From: Selenomonadaceae bacterium
Lineage (GTDB): Bacteria; Bacillota; Negativicutes; Selenomonadales; Selenomonadaceae
NCBI GenBank assembly: GCA_016280345.1
Contig: JAEEGN010000238.1
Location: forward strand, 1-5,745
Direction of reading: 5' to 3'
Length of the DNA stretch: 5,745 nucleotides
Of this stretch, positions 5,673 through 5,745 are shown one piece after another (positions within the stretch are counted from its first letter, which is position 1; each line of letters starts with the position of its first letter). The notes beneath the pieces were generated by a model. The model made no database searches and had not been told where the DNA came from. It was given only the letters and a program-made list of their open reading frames with translations. Position numbers and translations under genes: made by a program.

Positions 5673-5745
5673 TCACGGGGTGGGAGCGGCCGACGGCGTC
5701 GGAGGCGCATCGGGGTCAGAGGCGTCGGCGGGGGACGGATCCTGA
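5673..5745 (-). CDS. Probable C-terminal end of a convergent gene (partial)
   Basis: Read on the minus strand from the window edge, one frame gives QDPSPADASDPDAPPTPSAA followed by PTP and a TGA stop at 5673-5675. Only about 23 residues are visible. The Pro/Asp/Ala/Ser mix without basic residues looks like a disordered C-terminal tail or linker, not a random reading of GC-rich DNA, and the stop lies 30 bases from the shared terminator as expected for a real 3' end. The other two minus-strand frames are less natural: one stops early and one is arginine/proline-rich and runs through the terminator. The protein's identity cannot be told from this fragment. Confidence 0.4.
   Translation of the reverse strand, partial: QDPSPADASDPDAPPTPSAAPTP

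Overview
This window looks like a stretch of GC-rich chromosome from an anaerobic, probably Gram-negative-walled Firmicute. I suggest Negativicutes (Veillonellales/Selenomonadales). The pointers are an [FeFe]-hydrogenase maturase, the aspartate-semialdehyde route to polyamines, strong Shine-Dalgarno sites with sigma-70-type promoters, and an intergenic palindromic repeat of a kind I recall from gut Negativicutes and Clostridia. The assignment is an inference, because no rRNA or marker gene is present.

Layout. Bases 1-255 hold no convincing gene; they contain short direct and inverted repeats that resemble a dispersed intergenic element. On the minus strand, hydE (336-1412) lies downstream of a small secreted protein of unknown function (1479-1880). 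A compact hairpin terminator separates the two, and a second long hairpin (283-322) follows hydE. The 350-base gap 1881-2231 is a divergent control region. It has an extended -10 promoter firing leftward, a well-formed -35/-10 promoter firing rightward, a tandem 14-base repeat and a 9-base inverted repeat.

On the plus strand, three genes form what looks like a complete operon from its own promoter (about 2166-2194) to a strong terminator (5598-5642): agmatinase (speB), carboxynorspermidine/carboxyspermidine dehydrogenase, and carboxynorspermidine/carboxyspermidine decarboxylase (nspC). Together they would turn agmatine into putrescine, condense it with L-aspartate 4-semialdehyde using NADPH, and decarboxylate the product to spermidine. 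This route needs no decarboxylated S-adenosylmethionine. The arginine decarboxylase that would make agmatine is not in the window. The last 73 bases appear to hold the Pro/Asp/Ala-rich C-terminal tail of a convergent minus-strand gene that shares the terminator.

The genes themselves belong to known families and I see no clear undescribed system. The points most worth checking are the operator-like repeats in the divergent control region, the terminator just ahead of hydE, a possible short leader ORF, and the repeat element at the left end.
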